A stretch of DNA of 64,000 nt. Origin: Lachnospiraceae bacterium OF09-6. Its GTDB lineage: Bacteria; Bacillota; Clostridia; Lachnospirales; Lachnospiraceae. The stretch covers positions 1-64,000 of the forward strand of contig QUMM01000011.1 in assembly GCA_003435055.1 (NCBI GenBank), read 5' to 3'. The position numbers and the translations under genes were made by a program. Positions 61,895 through 64,000 of this stretch are shown in pieces. Every line of letters begins with the position of its first letter. Position 1 is the first letter of the stretch. The notes under the pieces are model-generated. The model was given only the letters and a program-made list of their open reading frames with translations, was not told the DNA's origin and did not search any database.

Positions 61895-63055
61895 TTACAG
61901 AATCCGTATTCTTAATACGCCCTGTACGTTTTTCAGTTTTTCTACCACCTCATCCGTAATCTGTGTATCCAGATCAAAGAGAGAGTATGCATATTCGCCC
62001 TTGCTCTGATTCGCCATGTTGGCAATGTTCATATCTGCCTCACCAAGGACAGATGCGAACTGACCGATCATGTTCTTGATGTTTTTGTGGTTGATTGCCA
62101 CACGGCAGACACCTTTGCATTTACCCATGTCACAGGTCGGATAATTTACGGAATGATTGATATTACCATTTTCCAGATAATCCATCACTTCTTTTACTGC
62201 CATCACCGCACAGTTATCTTCAGATTCACTGGTTGATGCTCCAAGATGCGGTGTCACGATACAGTTCTTCACACCTGCTGTGGTCGTATTCGGGAAATCA
62301 CTCATATAGCGTCTGATCTTGCCGGACTGTACTGCCTTTACCACGGCTTCTTCATCTACCAGAAGATCTCTTGCATAATTCAGAAGGATCACTCCATCCT
62401 TCATCTCTGCGATGGCCTCCTCATTGATCATCTTTTTGGTACTCTCCAGAAGAGGTACATGAATAGTGATATAATCACATTCCCGATAAATATCGTTCAC
62501 ATCGGTAATATGTGTGATCTCTCTGGACAGGTTCCAGGCAGAATCGACGGATATATATGGATCATAGCCATATACTTCCATCCCAAGATGGACTGCAGTA
62601 TTGGCTACCAGAATACCGATCGCTCCCAGGCCGATGATACCCAGCTTTTTACCCTTTATTTCGCTTCCAGCAAAATTCTTCTTTTCTTTTTCTGCCAGTT
62701 TGGCAATGTCTTCATTACCGCTTTCTGCTTTTACCCAGTTGATACCATCTGCCAGATCTCTGGATGCCAGCAGGAGTCCTGCAATGACCGCCTCTTTCAC
62801 ACCGTTTGCATTGGCTCCTGGAGTATTAAAGACTACAATTCCCTGCTCTGCACAACGCTCCAGGGGAATATTGTTCACTCCGGCCCCGGCTCTGGCGATT
62901 GCTGCCAGCTTATCTGAGAATTCCATATCATGCAGTGCTGCACTGCGTACCAACAACGCATCTGCTTCTTCTTTTACTTCTGTCTTTGCATATTGATCTG
63001 TGAATTTCTGCAATCCCACTTCTGAGATCGCATTCATGCAGCCGTACTGATACAT
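61895..63055 (-). CDS. serA: D-3-phosphoglycerate dehydrogenase family protein
   Basis: 386 residues from the ATG at 63055 (GAGGAG upstream, one base after the serC stop); an ATG seven codons earlier overlaps serC. The substrate domain has RAGAGVNNIPLERCAEQGI, the NAD fold has KLGIIGLGAIGILVANTA, and catalytic Arg and His lie in NYARDLLVDEEAV and VTPHLGASTSESE. A C-terminal ~65-residue ACT-like domain (INHKNIKNMIGQFASVLGEAD) is present, typical of the short clostridial SerA. It oxidises 3-phosphoglycerate in serine synthesis. It is coupled to serC, the next enzyme of the pathway. Confidence 0.93.
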   Translation of the reverse strand: MYQYGCMNAISEVGLQKFTDQYAKTEVKEEADALLVRSAALHDMEFSDKLAAIARAGAGVNNIPLERCAEQGIVVFNTPGANANGVKEAVIAGLLLASRDLADGINWVKAESGNEDIAKLAEKEKKNFAGSEIKGKKLGIIGLGAIGILVANTAVHLGMEVYGYDPYISVDSAWNLSREITHITDVNDIYRECDYITIHVPLLESTKKMINEEAIAEMKDGVILLNYARDLLVDEEAVVKAVQSGKIRRYMSDFPNTTTAGVKNCIVTPHLGASTSESEDNCAVMAVKEVMDYLENGNINHSVNYPTCDMGKCKGVCRVAINHKNIKNMIGQFASVLGEADMNIANMANQSKGEYAYSLFDLDTQITDEVVEKLKNVQGVLRIRIL

Positions 63056-63056
63056 C

Positions 63057-64000
63057 TTACCTGTTCTCCTCTTCAAACTTCTTCATAAATGCCACCAGAG
63101 CTTCTACGCCCTCCATCGGCATTGCATTGTAAATGCTTGCTCTCATACCTCCAACGGTACGATGTCCCTTCAGGTTTTCAAACCCTGCTTCCTGGGATTC
63201 TTTTACGAATTTGGCATCCAGTTCTTTGTCACCTGTGACAAACGGAACATTCATCAGTGAACGGTCTTTCTTGTCCACTGTTCCATGGAACATTTCGCTC
63301 TGGTCGAGGAAATCATATAAGATCGCTGCTTTTTTCTCGTTGCGTTCCTTCATCGCTTCCAGACCGCCCATCTTCTTCAGCCATTTGAAAACTTTTCCGC
63401 AGACATAAATGCAGAAGCAGTTCGGAGTATTGTACAGAGATCCGGCATCTGCATGCGTCTTATAAGTCAGCATGGTCGGGGTACCTGGCAGTACATCTTC
63501 TGTAATCAGATCTTCCCGGATGATGGCAATCACCATACCAGCAGGTCCGATATTTTTCTGAACTCCACCATATACCAGTCCATACTTCGTTACATCAATC
63601 GGTTCTGATAAGAAACAGGAGGATACATCGGATACCAGAATCTTGCCTTTTGTATTTGGCAGTTCTTTGTATTTTGTGCCGTAAATCGTATTATTCTCGC
63701 AGATATATACGTAATCAGCATCTTCACTGACCGGCAGATCGGAACAATCCGGAATATAAGAAAATGTCTTGTCTTCGGATGATGCGATCTTATTAGCCTT
63801 TCCGTATTTCTGAGCTTCCTGCCATGCTTTTTTCGCCCACTGTCCAGTGACAATATAATCAGCAACTCTGTTCTTCATCAGGTTCATCGGGATCATCGCA
63901 AACTGCTGAGATGCTCCGCCCTGTAAAAACAGTACTTTATAATTGTCCGGAATATGCATCAGCTCACGTAAATCTTTCTCAGCTTCTTTGATGATGTCAT
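63057..64000 (-). CDS. serC: Phosphoserine aminotransferase (N-terminus outside the window)
   Basis: The frame runs off the right edge (64000), so about the first 45 residues are missing; 314 codons are present, and SerC usually has ~360. Characteristic segments are VLFLQGGASQQFAMIPMNL, VSDVSSCFLSEPIDV (the PLP-Lys sits near YGGVQKNIGPAG, with Lys in GVQKN) and MRASIYNAMPMEGVEAL at the end. It makes phosphoserine from 3-phosphohydroxypyruvate. It is the first visible gene of the serC-serA pair; the stop is one base before the serA ATG. Confidence 0.95.
   Translation of the reverse strand, partial: DIIKEAEKDLRELMHIPDNYKVLFLQGGASQQFAMIPMNLMKNRVADYIVTGQWAKKAWQEAQKYGKANKIASSEDKTFSYIPDCSDLPVSEDADYVYICENNTIYGTKYKELPNTKGKILVSDVSSCFLSEPIDVTKYGLVYGGVQKNIGPAGMVIAIIREDLITEDVLPGTPTMLTYKTHADAGSLYNTPNCFCIYVCGKVFKWLKKMGGLEAMKERNEKKAAILYDFLDQSEMFHGTVDKKDRSLMNVPFVTGDKELDAKFVKESQEAGFENLKGHRTVGGMRASIYNAMPMEGVEALVAFMKKFEEENR

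Overview
The window looks like chromosomal DNA from an anaerobic, spore-forming Firmicute of the class Clostridia, most likely a Lachnospiraceae (Blautia/Ruminococcus-like) gut bacterium. The reasons are spoVT and spoVG, a SpoIVA-like gene, the glgC-glgD pair, a salvage-type cobT-cobU-cobS set, cell-wall-binding-repeat hydrolases, and a DnaD/DnaC-type primosome pair. No prophage, intact insertion sequence, CRISPR array or rRNA operon is visible. The taxonomic call is inference from gene content.

Layout. 0-7.7 kb holds a sigma-like protein, SpoVT, two membrane hybrid histidine kinases, a nitroreductase, an HD hydrolase and a HAD nucleotidase. 7.7-9.4 kb holds a collapsed azlC/azlD remnant and a LysR regulator. 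9.4-15.3 kb is the most unusual part: a cobalamin riboswitch and an intrinsic terminator precede a five-gene minus-strand operon encoding a NifH-like reductase, a NifD/K-like catalytic protein and a FecBCD/BtuFCD-type metal-chelate importer. 15.4-15.7 kb holds a free-standing 21-codon gene with its own promoter, palindrome and terminator. 15.8-25.5 kb carries a glucosaminidase, a PrsA-like lipoprotein, mfd-pth, spoVG and glgD-glgC. 25.9-30.9 kb on the plus strand is murC, a cluster of DnaA boxes, dnaD-like and dnaC-like genes, and a prs homologue. 31-36.3 kb is purL and an M18 aminopeptidase. 36.4-43.3 kb is a six-gene envelope run (signal peptidase, CPBP protease, amidase, three poorly known surface proteins). 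43.6-49 kb is zapA, ruvB-ruvA and the corrinoid nucleotide-loop operon. 49-54.7 kb holds two wall hydrolases, a SpoIVA-like protein without its NTPase domain, a DUF5662 protein and a probably inactive GH13 protein. 54.8-64 kb holds a DUF1292 protein, a UvrD-like helicase, gltX, tRNA-Thr, an L,D-transpeptidase, TsaA, a CsoR-like repressor, and serC-serA, with serC running off the edge.

How the genes fit together. The riboswitch operon and the cobTUS operon both point to corrinoid economy. The nitrogenase-like pair with its importer is the best candidate for an undescribed system: an enzyme acting on an imported tetrapyrrole or corrinoid, or one that substitutes for a B12-dependent reaction. 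Seven reading-frame breaks, each a loss of one base in a 2-3 base homopolymer, interrupt conserved and partly essential genes (mfd, purL twice, prs, zapA, an M18 peptidase, the importer ATPase). They look like sequencing or consensus errors rather than gene decay. Several families of short palindromes are scattered through the window. One family sits at the start of transcription of three unrelated genes.
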